Of a DNA stretch of 64,000 bases, positions 22,560 to 34,017 are shown piece after piece; position 1 is the stretch's first letter, and every line of letters begins with the position of its first letter. The DNA lies in assembly GCF_026210795.1 (NCBI RefSeq), contig NC_089441.1, positions 4,774,001-4,838,000 of the forward strand, in the 5' to 3' direction. A program made the translations under genes and the position numbers. Source of the DNA: Rhizophagus irregularis (lineage: Eukaryota > Glomeromycota > Glomeromycetes > Glomerales > Glomeraceae). The notes under the pieces were generated by a model that was not told the DNA's origin, made no database searches, and saw only the letters and a program-made list of their open reading frames with translations.

Positions 22560-23735
22560 GTTTGTTTTTTATTTATTTATTTTTCTAACGTTTCTCTTTA
22601 TTCTTTTTTGTAGATTTTGGCTTTCTGGGTTCTTTGGAATATTGGGTAAGTGTATGGCAACGCACTCTTTACAAATTTACTTTGAAGAAACGTACTAACG
22701 TTTCTTTTTTTTATTCTTTTTTGTAGATTTTAACTTCCCAGGTTCTTTTGGATATTGGTAAGGTTGCTTGCTGAAACCTAGGGGTTTAGGCAAGATGGCG
22801 TTTCGCCAAAAAGCAAAATTCTGCCAAAACTATATTAAAGTTATATTAAAAAACTGGTGAAACTTTGGAGAAAGGTGAAATTGCCAAAACTTATTATAAA
22901 TGCTAAACTCTGCTGAAACTATAATGAATCTATAGTAAAATTTTGACAAAACTAATCGTAAGATTTTGAAGAAGTTTAGACAAGCAACCTTAGATATTGG
23001 GTTAATATGTGGAAGTGCGTGGTCTTGGAATTTACTTTGAAAAAACATACTAACGTTCTTTTTTTATTCTTTTTTATAGATTTCAGCTTCTGGATTCTTT
23101 GAAATATTGGGGTGTATTATTTACGAATTTACTTTGAAGAAACGTACTAACGTTTCTTTTTTTTATTCTTTTTTGTAAATTTCGGCTTCCCAGATTCTTT
23201 GGGATATTGGGTAAGTGTGTGGGAGCGCATTCTCTTGGAATTTACTTTGAAGAAACGTACTAACATTTCTTTTTTTATTCTTTTTGTAGATTTCGGCTTT
23301 CTGGGTTCTTTTGGATATTAGGTAAGTATGTGGAAGCACGTGGTCTTGAAATTTATTTTGAAGAAACGTACTAACGTTTCTTTTTTATTTTTTTGTAGAT
23401 TTCTTGGCTTTCAGTTCTTTTCAATTTAATTGTAGAGAAATGCGTTCTTTTAGAATTTTCTTAAAAAAAATGTACTAACATTTCTTTTTTTATTCTTTTT
23501 TGTAGATTTCAGCTTCCTGGATTCTTTTGGATATTGGGTAAGTATGTGGGAACGCGTTCTTTTGGAATTTACTTTGAAGAAACATATTAACGTTTCTTTT
23601 TTTATTCTTTTTTATAGATTTTGGCTTCCTGAGTTCTTTGGGATATTGAGTAAATGTGTGGGGTTAGTTCTTTTGGAATTTACTTTGAAGAAACGTACTA
23701 ACGTTTCTTTTTTATTGGGATATGGGTAAGTATGT
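22560..23735 (+). repeat. Tandem array of micro-exon/intron-like units (type B)
   Basis: About nine units show a 113-bp spacing where undisturbed. Each unit is a ~32-nt segment (22614-22645: ATTTTGGCTTTCTGGGTTCT..ATATTGG), then GTAAGTGTGTGG, a central TTTGGAATTTACTTTGAAG, the exact yeast-type branch-point word TACTAAC inside GAAACGTACTAACGTTTC, a T-rich tract and TAG. Seven copies have exact TACTAAC (22693, 23048, 23146, 23262, 23367, 23471, 23696). About half keep GTAAGT exactly. The 32-nt segments are not a multiple of three, so consecutive joining would change frame. It could be a spliced non-coding transcript or an intron-derived satellite. Confidence 0.8.
22759..22992. mobile_element. 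234-bp hAT-type MITE nested in the type B array
   Basis: Termini TAAGGTTGCTTGC / ACAAGCAACCTTA are flanked by the 8-bp duplication GATATTGG (22751-22758 and 22993-23000). GATATTGG is the conserved 3' end of the array's exon-like segment, so the insertion sits exactly at a donor-site junction. An older copy is at 4428-4645. Confidence 0.9.
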
Positions 23736-24879
23736 GGAGTGGGTTTACTTTAAAGTTTAAGCAATGTAATAATTTTATTTGGTTCAAATTAATAAATAAA
23801 TTTTACATTACTATATAATAAACTATAAAAACTATAAACAATAAATATGAATTATGTTTTTAAGAAAAAAAAAATTGAATGGATTGAACAGATTAAACGG
23901 ATATCTGTTAAACTATCCGGTCAATCTGGTTAAACCGGTGATACAAGGATTGAATGGATATCCATTGATCTATCTGATCAATCCGGTGATACAACCAGAT
24001 TAATCCAAATCCAGTCAATTTTCAGATGGATGACCAGATATCTGAATTGATGGATTTCAGAGCATACCTCTACTTAAAGTATAAAGATAATTGTAAATGA
24101 AATCAGTATTATTATAGTTCATTAAATATTTAAAGATAAATCATTAATCAATTCTATATTCTTAAAAAAAATATTAGCTATAATTGGTATTTAAAAACTG
24201 TTAATATTTAAATTTAATAAATTTAAATATTTTTAATAAGAAATATTTTTATTTAAATTTATAATTTATTATTATTAATCTGAAAAATCAGTTACTGAAA
24301 AATTATAAAAATATGTCTAAAAGTTTTTAAAATATATTTAAAAATGGTGGAATACCTTTTTTTTAAAAAAATATAATTTATTAATATCCGATATTTTTAT
24401 AAAATCATATAACTATTATACAGTTCACCCTCGCTATAGTGAATTTTTATATAGTGAATAACTCACTATAATGAAGAAAAGTCAGGTAGGATTTTTTCGG
24501 ATTTTTTTATAAATAATAATTCTTGATATAGTGAATTTTATAATAAATTTTCTGTATCTCGTAATTCGAATTTAAATACTGGAACCAGTGTTAATAAAAT
24601 GACCCTTGATATAGTAAAGATTTTTGCTATAACGAATTTTTCAAATGTTACACAATTAATTAGTGAATTTTTTATCACGTATAATTTATTTGAATTCGAA
24701 TTTGCCTTTAGAAGCTAGAATTTTTTCGTGATTTAAACTAAAAAGGAAAAGTATCATATTTTATTTTGATTATAATAAAAGTAATCCTGATCTAGTTAAT
24801 TATTTTCTTCACACACTACGCCCAAAACTCAAAATAAAAGAACTTCGCGTACTCAAATAACCATAGGCAAAGGTATAAT

Positions 24880-26396
24880 ATCCCAAGAAAAAACTTTGCC
24901 AAAAAGAGCCTCCTTGACTCTTGCCCAAAAACATGAAATATGTCCTTAAAAAAGTTACTGAACCTTCTCTAAAAAATAAAGAACTAGCGAAATTATTTGA
25001 TGTTAGTGAAGGATGTATTAGTAGTACGTTAAAAAAATTCACAAAAATGGCTTGAAATTGATCCCAAGCACCTGAAGCTAAAGGTAAAAGACAAGATAGG
25101 GTGATTTTTCCAGAAATTGAAGAAGCACTTACGTTATGGGTATTAAAAGCTTTGGAAAATAGTGTTGATATTAGTGATCAAGTTTTACATGAAAAAGCTA
25201 TGATGTTTGCATCTTTATATAAGATTGAAAATTTTAAAGGAAGTAATGGTTGGATTAATGGATTTAAAAAAAGGCACAATCTTTCTTGTTATTTAAAGCA
25301 AGGAGAGGCTGCAAGTGCACCACTTGAGAAACTTGATGAATTTAGGAAAGAGCTTCAAGATTTGATTCGTGGATATAGTCTTGATGATGTTTTCAATTGT
25401 GATGAAACTGGTTTGTATTGGAAAATAGAACCTAAAAGAACGATTTCTGATAAATCTATATCTGGACGAAAGCAATCAAAAGATCGTGTGACAATTCTTC
25501 TTTGTTCTAATGCAACTGGTAGAGAAAAGCTTAAACCAGTATTTATTTATAAATACAAAAACACAAATCAAGCTGAAAAACTTAAATATGTTTCTTTAGG
25601 TAGAATATTCCTGGAATATAAAAGCTTGGATGCAAGTCTCCATTTGGAATGATTGGATTCGTCAATTTGATGCAACAATGAGATTAAAAGGAAGAAAAAT
25701 TCTTCTTCTTGTAGATAACGCTCCTGTTCATGCTTTATACGAAGGTGTAGAATTGACTAATATAGAAATTAAGTTTTTACCTCCTAACACAACCGCGCAT
25801 CTGCAACCTTGTGATAAAGGTATTATTAATAGTTTTAAGGTAATTAATTCTGAAAAATTTTAATGTAATTTTTTAATTATTACGAAATTAAACTTACCAT
25901 ATTTATATATTTGTAGGCACACTATCGAAAATTGCTCCTTAAAAATCGTATCAAGGCCTTTGATTATCAACAAGAAACAGGCAATAGTAAGTCACCAATT
26001 GATATCAAAAAAGCTATTAAGTATGTGGTATTAGCCTGGGATAAAGTTCTTTCTCAAACTATATTTAACTACTGGAGAGATGCAGGAATTTTGCCATTAG
26101 ATGATACAGATTCTCAAGATGAAATAGAAGAGAATGAACGTGAAGAGAATGAACGTAAAGAAATCCAAGATTTAATTGATAAACTTGAATATATACATCC
26201 CCTTACCGCTGAAGAATATATTAAATTAGATCAGGAGAATGAAATTACTGGTGAGACACTAACTGAAGAACAGATAGTTGCCATTCTTAAAGAAAATAAC
26301 TCCATTTCTGATGATGAAAGTGATAGGGAAATTACTTCAGTATCTAGCTCTGAAGTTTTGGCCGCGTTTGATAAAATTTTTATTTATTTAGAATAA
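24880..26396 (+). pseudogene. pogo/Tigger (DDE_1) transposase, decayed
   Basis: N-terminal helix-turn-helix remains are readable in two frames near 24890-25045 (LKNKELAKLFDVSEGCISST). The CENP-B-type second HTH starts at 25101 (NFKGSNGWINGFKKRHNL). The DDE part has FNCDETGLYWK (first Asp, ~25400), then a frame slip near 25615, VDNAPVH (second Asp, ~25715) and LQPCDKGIINSFK (third Asp, ~25812). A 77-nt intron (25840-25916, GTAATT..TTGTAG) lies directly after NSFK and is also present at the same place in element 2. The exon resumes with YRKLLLKNRIKAF. TAA at 26394-26396 replaces a probable Gln, since the frame beyond still reads transposase-like. Confidence 0.9.
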
Positions 26397-26493
26397 AATA
26401 AAAGTCAAGATATTATTGATAAAGGTGCTTTTAAAGCTATGAAAAAAGCTAGAAGGGAAGTTTACAGAAATAATTTTTTTTTCAAAGAAGCAA

Positions 26494-26703
26494 ATGAGTT
26501 TAGACCTATTTGTTAAAACTAATGATAGCGTTGATGGTGTTGATAATAATAATATGAATAGAATAGGTGATAAAGATAATATTATGGACGTTGATAATAT
26601 TAATTTTGAAACTTTATATTTTAACGAAGGGGACTTTTATAATCATGAAGAGTGTGAAGGTTTTATTGAATACCAAATCGATCGGGATAGTCTTTATAAA
26701 TGA
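26494..26703 (+). CDS. Small acidic hypothetical ORF inside pogo element 1
   Basis: Sixty-nine codons from ATG, very rich in Asp, Asn and Glu (for example NNNMNRIGDKDNIMDVDNIN), with no known domain. It lies between the transposase tail and the right terminal repeat. Codon content is better than that of the surrounding noise, but it may be only the out-of-frame tail of the transposase gene. Confidence 0.25.
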   Translation: MSLDLFVKTNDSVDGVDNNNMNRIGDKDNIMDVDNINFETLYFNEGDFYNHEECEGFIEYQIDRDSLYK

Positions 26704-27028
26704 TTGTATTACAGATTTGCAGTATTGCGTTTATCATACTTAATAAAGTAATAATCTTTGAGTGGCATAAATATAAAAAGTATTTATGCGCAGGTTTACA
26801 AAAAAACAAAGAAAATTTATTTTATTGCATGTGTTTTTTATAAAAATAAGCTTAGTCGTCGTGACTTTTAATTATTACTATATAATATACATCACGTGAT
26901 AATAATGGATTTTTAATATAGTGAAAATCTTATCTTTATTTACTATACGTGATTAGTGAATTCCTTACTATAGTGAATTTTAGTTTTCAGCCCATGAGCT
27001 TCACTATAGCGAGGGTGAACTGTATATA

Positions 27029-29376
27029 CAGTCAAAGTTCTCTATAGCGAATCTTGATTTCCGGAGGTTATAATTCATTATAGTGAAAATTTCGGTAATA
27101 ATTGTACCGAATTTTAAACATTTATTCGCTATGATAAGCAATACTGAAAATTATATCCAAATTCGGTATATTGAATATATTCGGAAAGTTAGTTAGTAAT
27201 TAATTTTTTAAATGGTAAATTTGGCACGAACTTTATTACTTCATTATAATAAACTATCACGCTATTCTTTATTTATACTAAAACATGAATCCAAAGTAAC
27301 TTGCTGTTTAGAATGGAATTCTTCCCGCTCTATACTTTACGCAATTTTTTTATGGTTCGAATATGATCATTTGAAAATTCCATTTTATCAAATTTTTGTT
27401 CCATATATGTGATTATTTGATTGAGTGCCGCTAGCGCCTCATAGTTACTGATAATTGGAATTTCTGGCCCCTCAACATTTGGTTCTTCTGGCTCTGTTAT
27501 CATTTCTATAATTTCTTTATCAGTCATCATCTGGTAATTTGTTTCATCCTTTTCATACTCTAAATATTCTTCAGCAGAAATTAGGCTTCTGTATATTTTA
27601 GAAGCCAGCTGGCCAATAAGATCTTGTAGTTGGTCAACTTCTTCAAATTCATCAAAATCAAAATCAATGTCATCGTCAGTACTTGGTGGAAGAATGCCAG
27701 TTTTTCTCCAACCATTTGTAATAGTTACTGGTTGAACTAATTCCCATGCCTTTGCTGCATATTTAATTGCTTTTTTTATTGTAATTTCAGGTATGGGTTG
27801 TCCATTTTTTTGACTATTATCAAATGCTTTAATACGATTCCGCAAAAATAGTTTTCGATATTGTGCCTACATTTATTATTTTATTAATAAATTGGTTTTT
27901 TTTTGTCAATTATAAAACATTTTTGTACTTACTTTAAAACTATGAATGATTTCAGCATCACATGGCTGAAGGCGTGAAGTTGTATTAGGAGGTAATTTAT
28001 GAAGACGAATATTGGAAAATTCAACATCATCAATTAATTTATGAGTGAATGCGCCATCATAAAGTAAGATTATATGTCTATTTTGGAGTCTTAGACGTGA
28101 ATCAAAGAGCTTTAACCAATCGTTCCAGATACTAACTTGCATATAAGCTGTTTTATTCCAATAATATTATACTGGTAGTGACGACTTTGGAACATTTTTT
28201 AAGGCACGTGGATTTTGGCTTTTCCCAATAAAAACTGGTTTTACTTTTTTAGTTCCTGAAGCATTACAACATAATGCAATAGTAACCCATTCCTTAGATA
28301 GTTTTTTACCCACAACTATTGTAAGATAAGTATTATTTTAGTTTATATATGATTTTTTATATTAATTTTATACTAATTAATATTTAATTTACCTGGACCA
28401 GTTGATAAAGTTCGATTTAGCTCCATTTTCCAATAAAGTCCAGTTTTATCAATGTTGAAAATATCATCAGGTGAATATTCTTTAAGAATATTTTGAAGAT
28501 CTTTACGCATCTCATTCAAATCTTCTTCTCGGGGAAGGAGCGCTTGCTGCTTCTCCATGTTTTACATAAGATTCAAAGATTGTGGCATTTTTTAAAACCT
28601 CGCTACCCATCCATCAGATCCTTTTGAGTTTTGTACATCAAGTAATGTTGCAAAATCACATGCTTTTTGTGCCAATAATTCACCACTAATAGTAATATTA
28701 TTATCAATGGCTTTTTCAACCCAAAAGCCCAAAGCTTCATCAACTTGTGGAAAATTTGATTTGACTTGTTTTTTTAAGTGAAGCTTCATAAGAATCCAAT
28801 TTTAAAGCCAACCATTTTTCACTTTCTTTTAAAATATCGGATATCATTCCTTGTGAAACATCATATTCTTTAGCAAGTTCTTTATTTTTAGGTGTTGGTT
28901 TCTGCAACTTTTTTAGACAAACTTCTTGTTTTTGAGCACCTGTAAGAGAGGCTCTGGTTCGTTTTATATAAGAAGCTTTCTCTTTACCTTTAGAAGTTTT
29001 TTGTCTTTTTTCTTGAGACATCTGAAATAAAATGATCAATTATCAAAAAAAAAATTCACACGATTGTTTAATTTATAACGTGAAACTTTCTATTAATGGA
29101 AATTTCGTTATATCCCTTACATTTTAACGTGAAATTTGTTAAAAAAAAATTCGTTACAGTCATTATAAAAATTCGTTATAAAATAAATTCGTTAATTAAA
29201 GATTCATTTATTAATAATTGTACAGATCTTCATTTTCGTTATACGCAATGGTAGGATTTACTATAAAAATTCGTTATTTTTAATTATTTTATTTAATAAA
29301 AAATTGGTACCACTCATGTGATTCGCAATGGCGTAAAATTCGGAATACAGAAATTCGTTATAGAGAACTTTGACTG
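27029..29376 (-). mobile_element. pogo/Tigger element 2, abutting element 1
   Basis: Inverted ends CAGTCAAAGTTCTCTATAGC / GCGAAT-type (right end ..TATAGAGAACTTTGACTG) have TA outside (27027-27028, 29377-29378). Only TATATA separates it from element 1. The termini differ from element 1, so it is a different subfamily. One decayed transposase lies on the minus strand. Confidence 0.93.
27330..29021 (-). pseudogene. pogo/Tigger (DDE_1) transposase, decayed
   Basis: The gene starts at ATG 29021. Basic N-terminus, then a pogo HTH (NKELAKEYDVSQGMISDILK). The frame slips near 28760, with stops around 28590 and 28560. CENP-B HTH remains read GSDGWVARF. The catalytic motifs are FNIDKTGLYWK (first Asp), LLYDGAFTHK (second Asp) and LQPCDAEIIHSFK (third Asp). 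Changes from the element 1 motifs (CDETG, VDNAPVH) suggest loss of constraint. There are two introns: 28316-28392 (77 nt, GTAAAT..ATAG) and 27867-27932 (66 nt, GTAAGT..GTAG), the latter in the same position as in element 1. The C-terminal segment is acidic and ends at TAG 27330-27332. Confidence 0.9.
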
Positions 29377-29746
29377 TAGTAAAATTTTATAATTATTCAA
29401 TAATATTTTATATGTAATATTTAGTACTTTGTATAGGTTAAATCTAGTGTTCTTCATGAGTCAAGTCGAGTCGAGTTTTGAATCAATTTTTTATATGATA
29501 AAATTTGTCCTACACTAATTTTTATAATACTTTAACTTTATTATTTATGTTATGCAAGTCTATGCAAGTCATTTTGAGTCGTATATGTGGGACACTAGTT
29601 AAATCAAATCTAAATGATCAATCTGATCTGAATTTTAAATACTATAAAGCACTGACTAAACTATTCTCCCTCCGTCCTTCTATGTAAACTACCCCCTTTA
29701 TAATTTTGAGGTCAAAATTTTGTAAGAAATCTAGGTATTTTACATA

Positions 29747-29919
29747 CAGTCAACTCTTGTTATAACAAACCCTAAATTCCAGACCTCAACTTTGCTATAG
29801 CTATAGAGGCGAAGATTTTATGAGATTTGATTGGTTAATTCGTTATAGCAAGGGGAAATTTATTATAGTTGTCTGAAAAATTCACTATATCAAGGGTTCG
29901 CTATATCAAGGTTTAACTG
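29747..29919. mobile_element. 173-bp pogo-derived MITE
   Basis: Ends CAGTCAACTCTTGTTATAAC and, opposite strand, CAGTTAAACCTTGATATAGC are flanked by TA at 29745-29746 and 29920-29921. There is no coding capacity. It probably moves with a pogo transposase, as the ends are of the same type as 24421 and 27029. Confidence 0.85.
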
Positions 29920-30149
29920 TAGTTAATTTTTTTTTTATTGAAAAATAACTGATTTATTTATATTTATTAAACCTTTTATTTATTTATATATAAATGAATT
30001 TTTTATTAATTTGATTTATCTTTATAACTATTGAAATTCATTCCAGTTATTGTAATTATTTTCACTATTCGTTACAAAATACTTTTTATATCATATAAGC
30101 ATATTGATTAATATAGTATAACTGTATAATATCAGTAAATTTTTTAAAA

Positions 30150-30345
30150 AGTAGATTTGCAAAAAAACTGTGAAATTTGCAGTTTTTTGCATTTTTTTTG
30201 CACTTTTTTTATGCATTTCTGTGAAATTCTACAAATTTGCAATTTTGCAGATAATAAATATTTTTTCATAAAAATCTGTAAAATTCTGCAATTACAGGTT
30301 TTCTGCAGATTTGTTAAAAAAAATTTATAGTAATCTGCAAAATAA
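30150..30345. repeat. Copy of the left subterminal region of the 17.4-kb element
   Basis: TTTGCACTTTTTTTATGCATTTCTG.., TTTTGCAGATAATAAATATTTTT and TTTCTGCAGATTTGTTA match 17455-17590 in order. Only this end is present; no arrays and no opposite end follow. Confidence 0.7.
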
Positions 30346-30549
30346 TCAAAAGTTAAATCATTATGTATTTGGTAGCAATAAAATTACATAACCTAAAAAT
30401 CAGATAATGAATTAGTAATTTTGTAAATCTGATTAATGTTACATTTATTATATTTATTATATATATTACAATATATATATTATTTTTATTATTTTTATTA
30501 TTATATTATTTTTTTTATTTATATTATTTTTTTTTATTTATATTATTTT

Positions 30550-30800
30550 TTTTATGGAGTTTGCTATTTATCACTGACAGTAATTATCACCGGTATCACG
30601 TGATTTTATAAAATTTGGCTGGAATTAAGGAATTGACATATAAATTTCCTTTTATGGAGTTTGAGTAATGTTATACGATCCAAAAAAGGCAAATTTGGTT
30701 CTCATCAAAAATGGAGAAATGCATTACACAAGATTCCAAAAAAGGATATTTATGTAGATTACTTAATTCCGGCCAAAATTTTAAAAATCGTATAACAGTG
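30550..30800. repeat. Dispersed repeat sharing both flanks of the 16.5-kb locus
   Basis: It begins GGAGTTTGCTATTTATC and includes ATTTGGCTGGAATTAAGGAA, ATTACACAAGATTCCAAAAA and TTCCGGCCAAAATT. The same blocks occur at 16504-16575 and 16970-17050, where the GC-rich MITE separates them. This copy therefore looks like the uninterrupted version of that repeat. Confidence 0.6.
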
Positions 30801-30829
30801 ATGTCACCGATGATTTGTAGCAATGATAG

Positions 30830-31914
30830 TTAAAATAGTTTATCAATTTTTTATATATTACTTTTATTTTTATTATATCTTATTTAATAAATTTATAAAT
30901 GCATTACAATTAAAAAAAAAATGTCAAAATATACAGTATATTTTTTCAAATTTTTAGTTTTATTTTATATTTATAAACATTATTGTATTTCTGTATTTCT
31001 TTAATTTTAATATTATTTTATATTTTATATTTAATTAAATATAAAAAGATATTAAAAAATTTTTAAAATATAAATTTATATTAATTTTACATTTTTTTTT
31101 TTTAATGTTAAACTATATACTACTTTATTATAATATATTTGGATTACATAATAATCACAAATATTCTATGAGTGATATTTTCAGCTCCATGCCAATCTGA
31201 TCAAACATTAAATATTATATCACTAATAAAATTAAAAATAAAAATAAACAAAAAGCAAGCTAATATAACATACTATAAACTGGAAAAATAAAAAATAAAA
31301 ACAAAAACAAAAACAAAAATAATAATAAAAATAAAATTAATAATAAAGTATATCTCTAAAATTATAAATAAAAATAAATATAACTGAGAATAGATAAAAA
31401 TTTAAATTATTTATGAAATTATTAATCCAGTAATTTTTTGCTCATGTATAATGTAACCTTATTAATTTTCTTCTTTATTGGAATCCAATTCTTATATATA
31501 TATTTCTTTACAAAGGTATTTATTGATTTTTTTACCAAAGAAATTAATTTTTATAATCGATCTACTTTTCTTGTTTGTAAATCTTTTACTTTATCTGAAA
31601 GTTGATTTAAATTGTCCTTTATTTTGGATTCTGAAGTAATTTTATCTGTTTAAAAAATATTTTTTCTTTTTTTTCATAAAATAATTTATTCACATCTTGG
31701 TTTTCATATTAATTTTTTAAATGCTAGAATAAATTGAATTAAAATATTGGCCATAAGTATCTGTATTTCAGCAAGAGATATCTTAAAATCATATTAATTT
31801 TACATTATTGATATAAATTTGCATATTATATAAAATATATAAAATATTAATATTTTAAAATCTAGCAATTGTTCAGAATTTTTAAAAGAAAACTTTATAA
31901 GGAAATCATTAAAT
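30830..31914. other. AT-rich spacer, nothing recognised
   Basis: Long AT homopolymers and AAAATAAAAA/ACAAAAACAAAAA runs near 31250-31330. No gene, RNA or bounded element is supported. Confidence 0.45.
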
Positions 31915-32101
31915 TAGGGGAGTTATATATATTACATAATATTCAGTTTAATATAAACTTACTCTCCTCCTCCTTTTGTCAGATTTAATAACCAATCAAA
32001 TTATAATATTTATAAATTATATATTTTATTAAGTGTAACGTAAGATTTTGGTTACCTCCTCCCCCCTTTCGATAATTACGTAATATCTGTAAGCTCCCTT
32101 A
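31915..32101. mobile_element. ~187-bp MITE with TTAGGGGAG-type ends
   Basis: The left end TTAGGGGAGTTATATATATTAC pairs with the right end ..GTAATATCTGTAAGCTCCCTTA. Inner CT-rich tracts (CTCTCCTCCTCC, CCTCCTCCCCCC) are adjacent to both. It is similar in style to the MITE at 63786. The exact borders are uncertain by a base or two. Confidence 0.6.
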
Positions 32102-34017
32102 GTTTTGATTTTTTTTTTTTTTTTTACAAATAGGATTTTCAATACTTTAAAAAATTTTTTTTATAGTTGATTATTTTTTTTTCTTAAATTGGGTTTTTTT
32201 AAAATTTATTACTAACTTTTATTCTTAAATTTTCTTTAGTTCTTTAGCTTATAAGGTACATTTTACTTTGTTAATAAGGTGAAGTAAAATGGGATTTATC
32301 AATGTATTGTATTGTTATTACATATCATCAATAAATAAAATAACCACTTCTGCCCTTTAAGAGTAATTCTAAAAAAAAATTTAGTAATTGAATATTGGAA
32401 TTTTACTATTTAATTTAGTAAATTGCTAAAGTTTACCAGTGATAATGTTTACCATACCAGCATTATGATGTATTTTCAACTAGAATTAAAACTCCAATAA
32501 AATACTGGCTGGCATTATATTAAACAAATTGAATGGTACTAGTAAGATTATTTTATGTTCAATATTGGTAAAGTTATTATTTAATATATTTTTAAATATT
32601 TTAAATGCAGAATTAGTATTTATTATTATTCAAATATTTTAATAACTAATAATAAAAAGAGTTTTGCTAATTTGCCTTTTGAATTAAATAACCTGAATAA
32701 TATTTTTTTTTTTAAAAAAAAAATCATTTGTGTTATTATTCATTTCACTTTTATATAGTTTTTATTTATTTGGATATAATAGAGTATAATGACCAATTTT
32801 TTATATATTTTTGCTCATTTTTTATTGTAATCATAATTTACATTTTTTTTTTTTTGAAAATTTGGGCAAAATTATAAAATTTACTAGTAGGTTAAATCAC
32901 TCTGGTTAAAATTAGTCTTATACTAATAAAAATTATTAATTTAGTTTATTAGATTTCTTTTATAAAGTTTTTGTAATCATTATTAAAAGTAAGCAGAATC
33001 AGTTTAATTTACTAGTTGCTAAAATATTAATTCCTATAAATTTGATTACTTTTGTTTTTAAATAAAATGTTCAAATCTTAAATTAAAAATCTGTATAAAC
33101 TTGAATAAGTATATATATTGAAATATTTTGTTATAATTGCAAGTGTAATTACCTCATAATTACTTTTTTATTTAAAATTTATGAGATTTGTTAAATAATT
33201 ATGGTCTTTTTTTAAAATCAACAATTACTGATCCAATCTTTATTCTTCAAAAATTTGGCGTTTATTTATCCTGTCTGGTTAAATTTCCAAATTTTTACAT
33301 TTTAGGCGTAAAATTCTCTTGTTTTTGATACTCTTAACTGGATTGTACGTGACTATTTGATTATTATGTAATTCAAAACCTTTTGATATTACGTAGTAAT
33401 GTCTTCTTCAAGTTTGTTATCCGATAAAATGTTATCTAAAGTTTATCTTGTACTTTGCCTTTTGCCATATTCGATCAGAATTACGATTGGGCGTTAATTT
33501 GTATAACAATTAACAATACGAGGAAAATTGTTTCTGCGTGTAACTGTGTATCGTATAATTAATAATTCACTGAAATACATACACGTTTGAAAATTTTTTT
33601 TAGCGGATATTAAAAAAATGCGTAAACGCGGGGTTAATTAAATCAACATCCCTTTTATTGTTAGTCAGAATTTATTTAAAAAATTGCTAAGCAATTACAT
33701 GTGATTCCAATATATCGTATTGTAAGTATTGTAATAAAATCTACATTAGCCCTTATATGTATTATGGTCATAAACGTCATTGATCTACGTAGTACCAAGC
33801 ACTACCTGCATTCAGAAAAAATAACTTGTGAGATACGCATTTGTGAAATCACAAATATACAAATTAAGTAAGTGCAAAAAAGAATGATCATTTACAATTT
33901 ATGATTACATTTTATGTGTAAATAAGCACAAGCTTTTATGTATAAACCTATCGAGGAAAGAATTTTTTTTTCCTTACAGTCAATTATTATTTACTACCAA
34001 ATTTGAAAAACTTCTTC
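32102..34017. other. AT-rich intergenic DNA upstream of the LMBR1 gene
   Basis: No coding sequence was recognised. From about 33200 the composition becomes less homopolymeric, as in the gene-bearing region that follows. A degenerate CTAGAATTAAAACTCC..CTGGCTGGCATTA word at 32470-32510 belongs to the dispersed GGCYGGAATTA family. Confidence 0.4.

Larger units (their letters stand above)
22194..24072. mobile_element. Non-autonomous hAT-type element carrying an intron-like array
   Basis: Terminal repeats TAGAGGTATACTCTG / CAGAGCATACCTCTA are flanked by a perfect 8-bp duplication CTTAAAGT (22186-22193 and 24073-24080). The TAGAG start with an 8-bp duplication fits hAT. Subterminal zones of about 200 bp on both sides carry many GGATNNATCTG-type words (likely transposase-binding repeats, inferred). 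The interior is the tandem array described separately. No transposase is present. Confidence 0.9.
24421..27022 (+). mobile_element. pogo/Tigger element 1
   Basis: Inverted ends CAGTTCACCCTCGCTATAGT / ACTATAGCGAGGGTGAACTG (23 bp) have TA on each side (24419-24420 and 27023-27024). The 2.6-kb element contains a decayed CENP-B/pogo-type transposase on the plus strand and a small acidic ORF. Subterminal regions repeat CACTATA/TATAGTGAA many times. Confidence 0.95.
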
